From assembly GCA_009829735.1 (NCBI GenBank), contig CM020619.1, positions 23,027,554 through 23,091,553 on the forward strand: DNA of 64,000 nucleotides, in the 5' to 3' direction. Under the pieces are notes generated by a model. It was not told the DNA's origin, searched no databases, and saw only the letters and a program-made list of their open reading frames with translations. The position numbers were made by a program, and so were the translations under genes. This DNA is from Pyropia yezoensis (Eukaryota; Rhodophyta; Bangiophyceae; Bangiales; Bangiaceae). Shown in pieces: positions 48,859-59,500 of this stretch; positions within the stretch are counted from its first letter, which is position 1, and every line of letters starts with the position of its first letter.

Positions 48859-49455
48859 CTAATACCCAGCTGCCTCCAGTGTCGCCGTGACCGTCCCCAA
48901 GTCCGCCGCGTCGGTCGCCTTGCGGCGGAGCTTCGCCGATGCCTTTACCCGCTCGTGGTGCGCCGCGCCGAACACCTTACGCTTCGCCTCCAGCCGCTCA
49001 ATCACGTCCGCGTACTTCCAGCCCAGCTCCGTCGAGATGCGGCCCAGGCGAGTGTACTTGCGGTCCGGCCGCAGCCGCACCACTCGCAGCGCCGACGGCA
49101 CGACCATCTTCTTCGTCTTGTCGTACGGCGGCGGCATCCCCTCAAACGACCGCAGCCGCGCAAGCGCCGCCGCACCACGGGGCGACTTGTGCGGCAGCAT
49201 GCCGCGGACCGTGCGCCAAAAGATCCGCGCCGGCGCGCGGTAGTGGATAGGGCCCTTCTTCGGGTTGGTCGCCATCCGCTTCCGCAGGAAGGCCAGGTAC
49301 TTGTTCTTGTTACGGATGTGCTTCCCAGAGATGTTCAGCTCCTCGCACCGCACCACCGTCACATGCTGCCCGTTGAGCAGCTCCTTGGCCACCGTCGAGG
49401 CCAGACGGCCCAGCAGGTGACCGCGGGCATCGACGGTGATGGTAGACTCGAACAT
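48859..49455 (-). CDS. RPL13A: Cytosolic ribosomal protein uL13 (RPL13A)
   Basis: The gene encodes 198 aa from the ATG at 49455, close to the about 203 aa of human RPL13A. An upstream in-frame stretch (to 49569) lacks homology and is excluded. Family signatures are visible: [13 protein letters not shown] near residue 12, [10 protein letters not shown] then [22 protein letters not shown], and the E-G-M-P-P-P-Y-D-K motif. It belongs to the large ribosomal subunit. Intact, no intron seen in the coding part. Its neighbour SUMO-ligase gene has the same orientation. Confidence 0.96.
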   Translation of the reverse strand: MFESTITVDARGHLLGRLASTVAKELLNGQHVTVVRCEELNISGKHIRNKNKYLAFLRKRMATNPKKGPIHYRAPARIFWRTVRGMLPHKSPRGAAALARLRSFEGMPPPYDKTKKMVVPSALRVVRLRPDRKYTRLGRISTELGWKYADVIERLEAKRKVFGAAHHERVKASAKLRRKATDAADLGTVTATLEAAGY

Positions 49456-52259
49456 GGTGAAAGAGGGACCGGGGACGTAGCCCGGCGCGCAATGCGGGGG
49501 GGCGGGGAGGAGGGCGACGGGAGGGGGAGGTCGACGATGCGTCAACAGCCCGTGCCGTGACCCGGGCACCGTCTCTCTGGATCGCTACACCGAGCGCGAC
49601 CGACCGGTTGGCGGCGCCGTCGCTTGGACAACAAATTGAGTGTGGCATGAGACAGAGCTTGGAGTTGTTGATACTTGGGACAGAGTGTCCTCACCATTGA
49701 GTAAACTGGAATCGATCGAAGCGGCTGTGTTTTTGCTCGATTGCGCTGTGCAACGAGTTGAAGGACTGGAGGATCATGAATTTAGCTTTGTATTGTACTC
49801 GTTAACGAACTGATTGGCGCACAAACCACTCTCCCTCTCCCTCAGCCAGGGTCTCTGCTTTCACAAGTCAACCGAAGGGGGCACACACCAGGACATATCT
49901 ATATGAACAGTACAAACCTGGATACGCGGATCAGTCCACCCAAACGGACGGCGGCGGGCACGCCCTATGCGGACCAAGGCTGTCAGTCCCCCGGTTCGTC
50001 CTTCCCCAGCCTCTTTCCCCACCCCCCAGTTGCACCCTCCCCAGCTGCAGCCCCCCGGCCCCCCTCTGCTGCCCCCTTCCGCTGACCAACGTCATGTTCA
50101 AATCGAGGTCAGCCGTCCCTGCACCCTGAGCGGCGGCACAGGCGGCAGCGGCGACACCTCACCACGCTTGGTGTTGCCCGCAGTGGCTGGAGCGTGGGGC
50201 CGACGGAGGGTTGGGGGACGCGCGGCCCGCTGGGGGCTGCTGCATGGACACGCCGGCAGCCGTGACGAAGACCCGCTCCCGTCCTCTCCGGGGGGCCCCT
50301 CCTCCCCGTCCTCTCCGGGGGGCCCCTCCCCCCACCGCGTGCGCTGGAAAAGGTCTGCGGATGGCCGACGGCTGCAGACGCGGTCGTCTAACTCCGCTGG
50401 TGTAGCTGGCGGCTGGCGGGGGTTACCGTGTCCAGTGGCCGGGGGCTGTGGGCCCCCGCTTGCTCCGCCCCCCCCGCGCAGAGCCGGTTGCGACGCGCTC
50501 CCGTCGCGCTGCCCCCATCAAAAATCGGTCCTGCTGCTGCGAGCGCTGGGTGGGGGGAGATCCATGCAACCCGACGAGTCCCTCGCGCGCCCGCTGCACC
50601 CATCTGACAGAGTCACACGCCCGTCAGAGGGAACAGCTGGGATAGCCAACCCGCCGCCCACCAACCCCCCCGCGACCCGTCCGTGGCGGGGGGGGGGCAG
50701 AGACGCAGCCAACGACTCCCCCTGTGTGCGGGAGCTGCAAGCGGGGAGGTTGGGCCCCTACCGCTCTACGCTCCCGGCATCCTTTCCTACAGGGACGCTG
50801 AAGCCCTGTCGAAAGACCACACTCCCGCCAGCAGGGGTTGTGCACGCCGCCCACCCGACCACAGCGGGCGCGACCAGCGGGTCGGCAGTTGAGGGCCTTG
50901 TCCCTGGTCTGCACCATACCAGGGGGCTCGCAGCCGCATGAACGAGCACCCCCGTCAAAGAGGGCGCGCTTGTTGACGCCAGCCAGCAGCAGCAGGTGCT
51001 ACAAGGCAGCCGCCGCTTGCCCGCGGGCTCAGCAATGTCCTCCCTCTCCCCCCCACTGGAGGTAACTGCCGAAAGAAGGCCGCTGGCAACACCCGGCTGC
51101 AGGACGGTTCCATCCAAAAGAAAGAGGAAAAGACAGGAGAGGCCGGGGCCGGGGGTCCCTGGCCTCCCCCCCCCCCCCCCCCTCACCCCCCCACACACAC
51201 AAAGGCCCCTTCGACGTCCCTGCGCAACGCGCGCCCTTGCACAGACGCGTGCGGCCAGCGGCAGCGCAGCGATACCGTGCCGCCGATAGGTATCCACCAA
51301 CTCCTCTACTGCAAGACACCCCTCCCTCCCCTTCCCCCTCCCCGCCCGCCACCCCCAGAGCACTCGCACCTCACCCAAGCTGGCCCCCTCCCCCCCCCCC
51401 CCCCGCCCCCCGCGTCATGATCATCAGGGATATGTGCGCCCGCCTCTCGAGGCTGTCGACAGACGGCCGCCGCCGCCGCTGCCGCCGCCGCCCCCACCGC
51501 CGCCGTCTAGCTAGCTACCCCCGTCGACGGCCTCCCCCCCCCCCCCTCCCGCCCACAGTGGCCACGCACACGCGCGCGCGACCAGTCGTCCCAGCCGCAC
51601 CCCTCTCTGCGACGAATATGGCTTTTTCTATCACGTCGCCGGACGGGGGCGCCCCCCCTCCCTCACACACCCCCCAAAAAGGGGTGATTTTTCGCCCAGA
51701 GACGCAGTGCGCCTGGGAGCTCGTCCCAGCCGCGCCCGCACGCGCGCGTGCCGCCTAGGCCCATTCCCCGCCCCCCCCCCCCCTTCCCCGCCAACCACTG
51801 CTTGCTGCTGCACCCGTCGACAAGGCCTGACAGCAGACCTTCCCGCGGAGCGTCGCGCCGTCACCGTCACCGCCGCGCGCGACCCCCCCCCACCAGATTC
51901 TCTCTTTCCACAACAACAGTCACCCCACACACCCCAGTCGGTCCGGGCAAGCCACAGCGCCAGCACCAGCACCACCGCCCTTCCCCCCCCTCCCCACCAC
52001 GCGCGTAGCCCACACCACCACCGTGGTCTGGGAGGTGACCCTCCACCCTCCTCACCTCCCATTGCCCTGGGCACCCCCCCCTGTACATACTGCAACTGGC
52101 TGCCAGCCCTCCTGGACAGGCCAGCCACAGCCTTCAACGGCCGCGGTGTTTTTTTGGGGGGTCGTGTCCCGCCGGAACCCCCTAATCTGGCTCGCGCGTG
52201 TGCCGCCTGAGCGAGCCGCGCATCCTCCGGTCGGGGCCCACGCGCCCACCCCCCCCAAC
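49456..52259. other. Intergenic region, no supported gene
   Basis: Upstream flank of RPL13A, then GC-rich sequence with open frames on both strands (for example 49967-50941 plus, 50758-51378 minus) of Pro/Arg/Gly-rich type without motifs. A frame from an ATG at 51618 encodes 46 residues of ordinary composition, which may be chance. Confidence 0.45.
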
Positions 52260-52715
52260 GGTTTCAGGTTGTCATCAATCGTTAAGAAAAGTCGTTCAAC
52301 AAAAATCGAACAACACTCGATACAACTGTTGTAGTCGAATAAAAGTCGTTGAGGTCCGGCAATGAGAGCTCGTGCACATTGTCAAGAAAATACATACTAT
52401 TCTCCTCTCAAGTACAGACAGATGCAGGAGATTCATAAGACAGGCAGTTTATTGCTGTGGTTGTTGCGCTGTTGATGTTTGTCGCCGAGGTTGACCGCTT
52501 GGTGTCTGGTCGTTGCATATCGCGACAGGCAGGCGAAATACACTGCCCTGTGCTTCCGGAAAGAGTTAGTGCGATGTTCGTGCAATCAACTATTTATAAT
52601 TGAATGTGCAAATCAAGTATGTCAAGTTGTCAAACCTCTCGTTCTTCAACGTTTTCAAACGATCGTTGTTGGATACAGAAAGGATGAACAATCGTTCAGA
52701 TAATCCTTAGTTGGG
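52260..52715. other. AT-rich island in a GC-rich desert
   Basis: About 450 bp with repeated GTCGTTCAAC/CGAACAACAC/AACGATCGTTGTTG-type motifs and strikingly lower GC than both flanks. No clear terminal inverted repeats and no good reading frame. It could be an inserted element or a distant regulatory or matrix region. Confidence 0.4.
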
Positions 52716-53615
52716 CTAGACTTCAGAGCTGCTGCTGCCGTAGCAGTAGCGCCCATTCGCGTTGGCTAGCTGCCTCCCCCCTTGCTGGCCCCGTGCGCCG
52801 CGCGCACCACCCCGCAGTGGGGCACAGTGAGAGAATGGGGACCGAGCGGGACGGACCGCCTTGCGCGCTCGCGAGGGCGCCCCAGCTGGAAGAGAGGTGG
52901 GCCGGCCGCGTGGGTGTGGCAGGGGGGTGGGGGGGGGGGGGGGGGGTGAAGGCACACGCTGCGCGCCTAGCACACCCAAACACACAACCCTCTTCGGTCC
53001 AGGAGCCAAACAAGCGGGGGGGAGTGTGTGGGGGAAGGGGGGGTCCTCCCCCCTCGAGGGTGGCGTTTCTTGTTCTTCTCCCAGGGAGTAGGAGATGTCG
53101 GGAGGGGCAGGTGGGTGGGGGGGTCAGAGGGGGGTTTCTTCTTGGTCCGTTTTTTTTTTTTTTTTCCTACTCTCTTTTCGTATTTTGAGTCTGGCGGGCG
53201 GCGCTCTCGCGGCAGGGGGCGCCGGCCAATGCCTTTGAACCGACGAATAGGGGGAGAGGGGGGGGGCAGGGAGGAGGGGGGTGCTGGTGCTGCTCTCGTG
53301 CGCGCGCTCCCCGTGCGCGACCGCAAGCGCCACCGTCGACGGGCAGCCGACGACAACGACGACCACCACCGCACCGCATTGCGCTCACGCCAGGCACAGC
53401 CAGAGGGGCAGCCACACTGCCCCCCCCTTCCCCACCCACCCACCCCCCCACCCACACCCCCCACACACCCCCCCCCCCCCTCGTTGCCACGCGCCTTCCT
53501 GCCGACGACGCATTCCCTCCCCACCCCCCCACCCCCCCCCCCCCCCCCCCCCCGCCGCTACATACAACCACACCGCAGCACACACGCTGGGTAGAGGGGG
53601 TGCGCCAAAGGGAAC

Positions 53616-53641
53616 AAAAAAAAAAAAAAAAAAAAAAAAAA
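53616..53641 (+). repeat. 26-base A run
   Basis: Uninterrupted run of A in a C-rich context. It could be the relic of a retroposed tail; no source sequence is identified before it. Confidence 0.9.
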
Positions 53642-53896
53642 GGGCGCGTGACGCTCCCGTTGCATGGCCGTGGCACCAGACACACGCCTGCACCCCCCCC
53701 CCCCCCCCCCCCCCACACACCCCACCGCTCCCACCCGTGCTTTGTCCTGTGGGTGGGCCGCCCTCTCGCCGGCCGGCCACACTCCCGCTCCCCCCCCCCC
53801 CCCCCCCGCCCCCCCCCCCTCCCCTTGCCACCCCACCACTCCACCACCACCGCGTGTCCCGCCCCCCCCCCCCCCCCTCTCTCCCAAACCTGGCCT

Positions 53897-53937
53897 CCCG
53901 CCCGCCCGCCCGCCCGCCCGCCCGCCCGCCCGCCCGC
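53897..53937 (+). repeat. (CCCG)n microsatellite
   Basis: About ten perfect units. Confidence 0.9.
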
Positions 53938-54276
53938 GCCCCCCCCCCCCCCCGGCCCGCCACCGACCCCACCCCGGCCTTTCCCCGCGCCAACGTCAAC
54001 GTCTGCGCCACCGTGCCACGGTGCGTGGGCGCGCGCGCGCGCGCCGGCCCGGCGGCTTCCCGCCCCCCCCCCTTCCCACCCACCCCCCCCCCCCCCCCAA
54101 GCCCCCCTCCCCCACCGCCACAGGGGGTGTGGGTGGCACCCTGGCGGCGGCACCCCCACCGCGCATCCCCACCACCGTGACGGCCGCGCCCACCGTCCGC
54201 ACACTGCCCGCAACGCGTCCCCGTCCCCGTCCCCGTCCCGTGCGCTGGCCGAGACGGCACACCCCCACCTACCAAA

Positions 54277-54306
54277 CCTACCTACCTACCTACCTACCTA
54301 CCTACC
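54277..54306 (+). repeat. (CCTA)n microsatellite
   Basis: Seven and a half perfect units. It is not the telomere-type CCCTAA unit. Confidence 0.9.
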
Positions 54307-54640
54307 GTGGCGGGCGCGCCCCCCAACCCCGTTGCCCCCCCTTCCCCCCCTCTTTTAGTGTATCGACGCTGCCCGCTGCCCCCCTCTGCCCATCGGCCGC
54401 CACCCCCCCCCCCCCCCCCTCCCTTCTTCCCCCCCCCCCACCCCCCTCTCAACAACTGCCTGCCTGCCTGCCCGTCTGCCTGCCTGCCCCCGGCACGGGT
54501 GTGGTGTGCCGACCCCCCCCCCCCCCCCGCCACACCAGCGGCCCGTGCGTTGCGGTGCACACGCGGCGGCCCCGCGGGCAGGCACACATCCCACAGCCGC
54601 CGTCCCAGCCGCCGCCGTCCGCAGGCAGGCGGCCGGCGAC

Positions 54641-54676
54641 CCCCCTCCCCTCCCCTCCCCTCCCCTCCCCCCCCCC
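54641..54676 (+). repeat. (CCCCT)n microsatellite
   Basis: About six units ending in a C run. The G-rich strand could form quadruplexes. Confidence 0.85.
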
Positions 54677-54947
54677 GCTCCCATTTTGAACACCCACGGT
54701 GGTGGTTTGTGTGGTGCGCTTCCGTATCCCTCTACACGCGCCCCCCCCCCCCCACCCCACCCCACCCCACCCCCCCGCGCCACCCGCACCCCCGCACGCG
54801 CACTCTGCTGGGGGGGGGGCGGGGGGGGGGGGTGGTCGTGGTCGTGGTGCTGCGCCCCCGTTTGAAGCCCCATCCCCGCCCTGCTGCCGGCCGTGGCGCG
54901 GACCACGCGCTGTTTTTTTGTTGCCCCCGCCGCCCCCTGCCCCCCGC

Positions 54948-54979
<32 letters not shown>

Positions 54980-56597
54980 CGCCCGTTGTGCAAGCAGCAT
55001 CTGTGCCCCCCACCCCTCCCCACCCCCCCCCCGCTTCCTTCCCTGCAGGCACGTCGTTCTTGTCCCCCATCCCCCCCCCCCCAACTTGCATATACCCCGC
55101 TCCCTGGCCACGGCGGCCCGACGCGGCGGCGGCGGCGGCGGCAGCAGCGGCAGCGGCTGCAGCGGCAGCGGCAGCGACGGCGGCCGTGTCAACGACGGCG
55201 GCAGCCCAACGTCCACCCCGACTGGTACGTGCCCGCCGTTCCGCGTCTGTTTTTGTATTTTGCTTCTGCTCATCGCCGGTGCCCCCCCGCCCCCCCCCCC
55301 CCCCTCCCCCCCTCCCCTCCGAGGGCCCGGTAGCAAGCCGCCCGGTGCTGGCTGGCGCGCGGGGCGGCGGTGGGGAGTGGAAGCGCAGCTACGCCGGCCC
55401 CTACCTGGTGCCCCCACCTTCCCTCCCCCCCTCCCTCCTTCCCCCCCCCCTTTTCTCCATCCATCCATCCCCCCCATTCCCCCGGCGCCTGGGGTGGTCC
55501 GCTACCGTCGCCACGCCGTGCACGGGCCTGTCCCCCTCGGGTCCCCCCGCTTGCCCAAAGGGACGGGGGCGGGGGGGGGGGGGAGGGGGGGGAGGCGGGA
55601 AAGCGCCCCCCCCCCCCCCCCCCCCCCCTCCCTTCCCCCCACTGGGCGGCGCATGTGCGCGCCGCCGGGTGGGAGGGCGCCGGAGCACTTTTTTTTTGAG
55701 TGGGGAGGGAGGGCGGCGTGGCCTGCGTAGGCTGCCATCCCGCTGCCGGCGGCACCGCCGCTGCGTCGGTGCGTCGGCGGGGTCGTGGGGGTGGGGGGGG
55801 GGGGGATTGGGTACATAAGGCGGCGCTCGGGGAGGGACGGGGCGTGGGGGGGGGGCCGGGCTCGCGACGACGCCGCCCCCACCACCACCGCGCCGCGCAC
55901 GCAAGGTCGGTCGGTCACCCCCATCCCCCCTGCCTCTCCTCGCGCCTCTTGCAGCGGCGGGTGGCCCCGGTTCCATCCATCCCCGCGCGCCGTTTCCCCT
56001 CCCTCTCTGTCCCCCTTGCGCCCCTTCCCTCCCCCCCCCCCCCCCCCCCCCCTCGGCCCGTTGCGCCTCGCCCCTGCCCTTCCCTTTCCCCCCCCTGCTC
56101 GTTGCGAGTGCCCTTTTTCCCGTGACCGCCTGTCGCGTCGGCGACAGCGACGGCACGTCAGATCGGCGGCGGGGCGGCGGCGGAGGCGGCGGCGGCAGCG
56201 GCGGCGGCGGCGGGTGTGACCCCTGCGGTGGGGCGGTTGGCTTGGCGCTTCCCAGGTGCAGTTTTACTTACGGGTGGTGTGGTGCGCGTGCGTGCCAGTG
56301 TCCTTTCCCCCCCCCCCCCCCCCCCCCCTGCTGTGCCTTTTTGTTGTTGTTGTTGCTGTGGTGCTGTTGGTCGGTCGGTTTTGTGTGGGTGGTGGCCACG
56401 GGTGGCGGCGGTGGTTGGTGGCGGTCTGTTGGCGGACGTGCAGGTGGTGGGGTGGGTGCGGCGGCGGCGGCCCCCGTGTTGGCAGGTCTACCGTCGTTGG
56501 TCCGAGAGCCCCCGTGAGAGGAGCCGTCCTCTGTCTGTCGGTGGCGTCTGTCAAGGTTGGCAGACCCCCCCCGGCTCCTACCCCTATCTTATTCGCC

Positions 56598-59500
56598 ATG
56601 GGCAACCGCCAGTCGACGGGCGGCGTGGCCGACCCGCCCCCCGCCTCCTCTGACACGTCGATGGACGGGGAGTTTCCCGCCGCTTCGGCAGACAGCATCC
56701 GGCCGCCGTCGGCGACGGTGGGCGCACCTGGCGGGCCGGCCGCGGCGGGCGGCCCGCCGGTGCTGCGGCCGCCCACGCTGGCGGCCCTGCGGCTGACCAC
56801 CCGCCGCCTCCGGTCGCCCGTGGCGGCCGAGGCGCGCGCCGCCGCCGACGCGGTGTCGGCGTTTTGCAAGGCCACGCTGGCGGTGGGGGTGGCGCAGACC
56901 CTGCCCGCCGCCGCCGCCGACGCGGCCGGCGGCGGGGCCGGCGGCGGCGGCGGTGGGCCGCGCTCGTCGGGCCACCTCCGGTCGTCGGCGGGTCTGAGTG
57001 GCCGCCGCTCCCGCCTGCGGTCGGGGGCGGGCCGTGCTGCCGCCGAGGCGGCCACCACCGCGGCGTTGCGCAAGGGCGGAGCGGATGGGGAGTGGCGGTC
57101 CTCGCTGGCGGCGGGGGCGGCGTCGGTGTCGGCGCTCGAGGCGGAGCTCCCGTCGCTGGTGCGGCTGCTCGCCAATGTGGTGGAGCTGGACGATGCCGCC
57201 GCGGGCGCCGACGGCGTCGAGGCGGTGCTGAGTGGCATGGACGCGCTATCGGGGGTGGCGAGCGTGGCGTCTGCGTGGGCGACTGCCGACCCAGAGGCCG
57301 CGGCCGCCGCGACGGCCGGTGGTGGCGGCGGGGCGGCCAAGGCGTCCCCGTCTGTGCGGGGTGGCCGGCGGCTGGGGGTGCCCCTCTGTCGCCGTGCCGT
57401 GCCCGCCCTCCTCCGCCGCCTCTTTGACGCGGACCTCCGCATCGCAACGGTGGCGGCGTCGGCGCTCGAGGCCACCGTCCGGGTGCCGTCGGTGGCGGGC
57501 TCTACCGGCTGGCCCGCCGTCGCCGACGCGGCGCTCGACTACCGGCACGAGCAGTCGCCGACGGCGCTGCGGCAGATGCTGTCGCGCCTGGCGGCCGCCC
57601 ACCGGGCGGCCACGGCCGCCGCCGCAGCGGTGGTGGGCGCGCGTCGCGCGGCGGTGGCGGCCTCCCTACCGGCCGACGCGGCGGGTGGTGGTACTGGCGG
57701 CGGCGGCGGCGGCAGCAGCGGCGGTGGCGGCGGCGCGGCACAGACGGCGATGACGTCTGTGTCGGCGGCGGCGGGGACGGCGGTAGCGCCGTCGCGCATG
57801 TCGCTCACCTCCCGCCTGTCAACGACGCTGTCGGCGGTGGGGGCAGCCGGGACGGCAACGGTCACGAGCGCCTTGCGCGAGCGACGGATGGCTGCGTGCA
57901 GCCGCGCGCTCATCACCACCTACACCGTCTACCTTGCCATGCTCGGCAGTGCCACCACGCGCGAGCCGGCCCACCGGCGTGCCGTCCTACACGCCATTTT
58001 GCGGGTGCTGCTCAGCGCCCGGCCGCCACAGTCGCCCGACGTGCGGCGGCGGCGGAGCGGGCGCGGTGGCGGGTCACCCATGTCTGACACGCCCCTCCCC
58101 GATTCGCGGTCGGATGGGGGCCTTGGGTCCCCGTCCCCGTCATCGTCGTGGGCGTCGTCGGTTGAGGAGGGGGAGGGCGTCACGCGGCGTGGCCGGCGAC
58201 GGCCCCGCGCGGATGAGGAGGACCCGTCAAGCGCCGGCGACGGTGGCTCTGGCGCCCGTCGGCGGCTCAATGTGGACAGCGACACGGGAAGCGCGTCTGC
58301 GCGCGCCCACGGCGACGCAGACGGGGCGGTGGGGGACACGTCGGCGCCCGTTGATGGCGACGCTGCCCCTGCCGACCCGGACGCGGACGGCGTGGGCGAG
58401 CCCGACGTGTGGCCTCGGCCGACGCCAGAGGATTACGCCGAGGTGGCGCGCGCGGGTGTGACGGTGCACTCGAACGCCCTGCACACTGCCCTCTTTGACG
58501 TCCTCTTTTACCGCACCTCCCCTGGTGGTGGTGCTGGTGAAGGTTCCCAGGCGGCGGCCGTCCCGGCCTATCGGTCGGCCGTGGGGGCGGCGGTGCCCAG
58601 CGACACCATCCTCCCTGCCGCGCGGTGCGCGCCGCGGGCGTTTTTGGCCGCCACCGCCGCCTTTTACCTCCTCCTGCACTTGGCCCCGTGGACGATGGAC
58701 CGCCTGGAGCTGACGGCGGCCTTTACGCACGCCGCCCGCGCGCGCTTTGGCCCCCGCAGGGTTGACGGTGGCTTTGAAGACCACCCGTCGCCGCCCATGC
58801 TGCTGGCCGCCGCGTCGGCGACCCAGTTTGTGGTGGCGCTGGGCATCTTGGCGCCCGCCGGGGGGGTGGAGGCCCTCCTCGCCGCCCAGGCCGAGGGTGC
58901 TGCCGCCGTGCGGGCGGCGCGGCGGCTGCTGAGCATGCCCCCGCTAGCCGACGATGCAGTCGCTGGCGGTGCGGGTGGGGCGAGCACCGCCGGTGGGCTG
59001 GGTGGCGGTCGCGCGGGGCGTGTCGGCCTGGCCGCCGGCGCGTCGGCGTCGGCGGGGCTGGCGGCGGGGCTGTCGGCCGACGCGCGGCGCCACCGCTCCC
59101 TCCGCACCCGCCGCACGCTGGGCAGTGCCGCCCCTGACTGGTCGTCGGCGATGAGTGGGAGCCACGGGAGCGGTGGTGGTGGGGTGCTCGGCCGCCCGCG
59201 GCGGCACCTGCGCGTTGGCAGCAGTGGCAGTGGCCGCATTGGCGAGACGCCGTCGGCACTCATGGACGATGATGGCACGGCCGACGACGACGCGGCGTCC
59301 GGGGTGGCGGCCACTGAGGGCGGTACCTCGTCGGTGTGGTCGCTGTCGTCGCGGCGCTTTCGGTCGCGGCGGTCGCTGCTGTTTGGGCCCTCCCGGTCCT
59401 CACTGGGCCACGGTGGCGGTGGCGGCGGCGTGGGCGGCAGCCGCGCCGGCAGCCGCGTGTCGCGCGATGGCCCGTCTCCGAGCGACATCACGTCGCTGAC

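Larger units (their letters stand above)
52716..56597. other. Homopolymer and microsatellite desert
   Basis: This 3.9 kb stretch has C or G runs of 10-30 bases every hundred or so bases, including a 30-base C run (54947-54976), a 26-base A run (53616-53641), (CCCG)n, (CCTA)n and (CCCCT)n. Long open frames on both strands are by-products of the composition. The promoter of the giant gene should lie at its right end, where runs thin out after about 56100. Confidence 0.6.

Noticed and set aside
54277..54306. (CCTA)n as a telomere-like repeat
   Set aside because: The unit is 4 bp, not the 6-7 bp telomeric type, and the array is short and internal.
53167..55818. Several 300-500 codon frames on both strands in the homopolymer desert
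   Set aside because: They run through C20-C30 and A26 tracts and would encode only Pro/Arg/His/Gly runs; run lengths are also unreliable.
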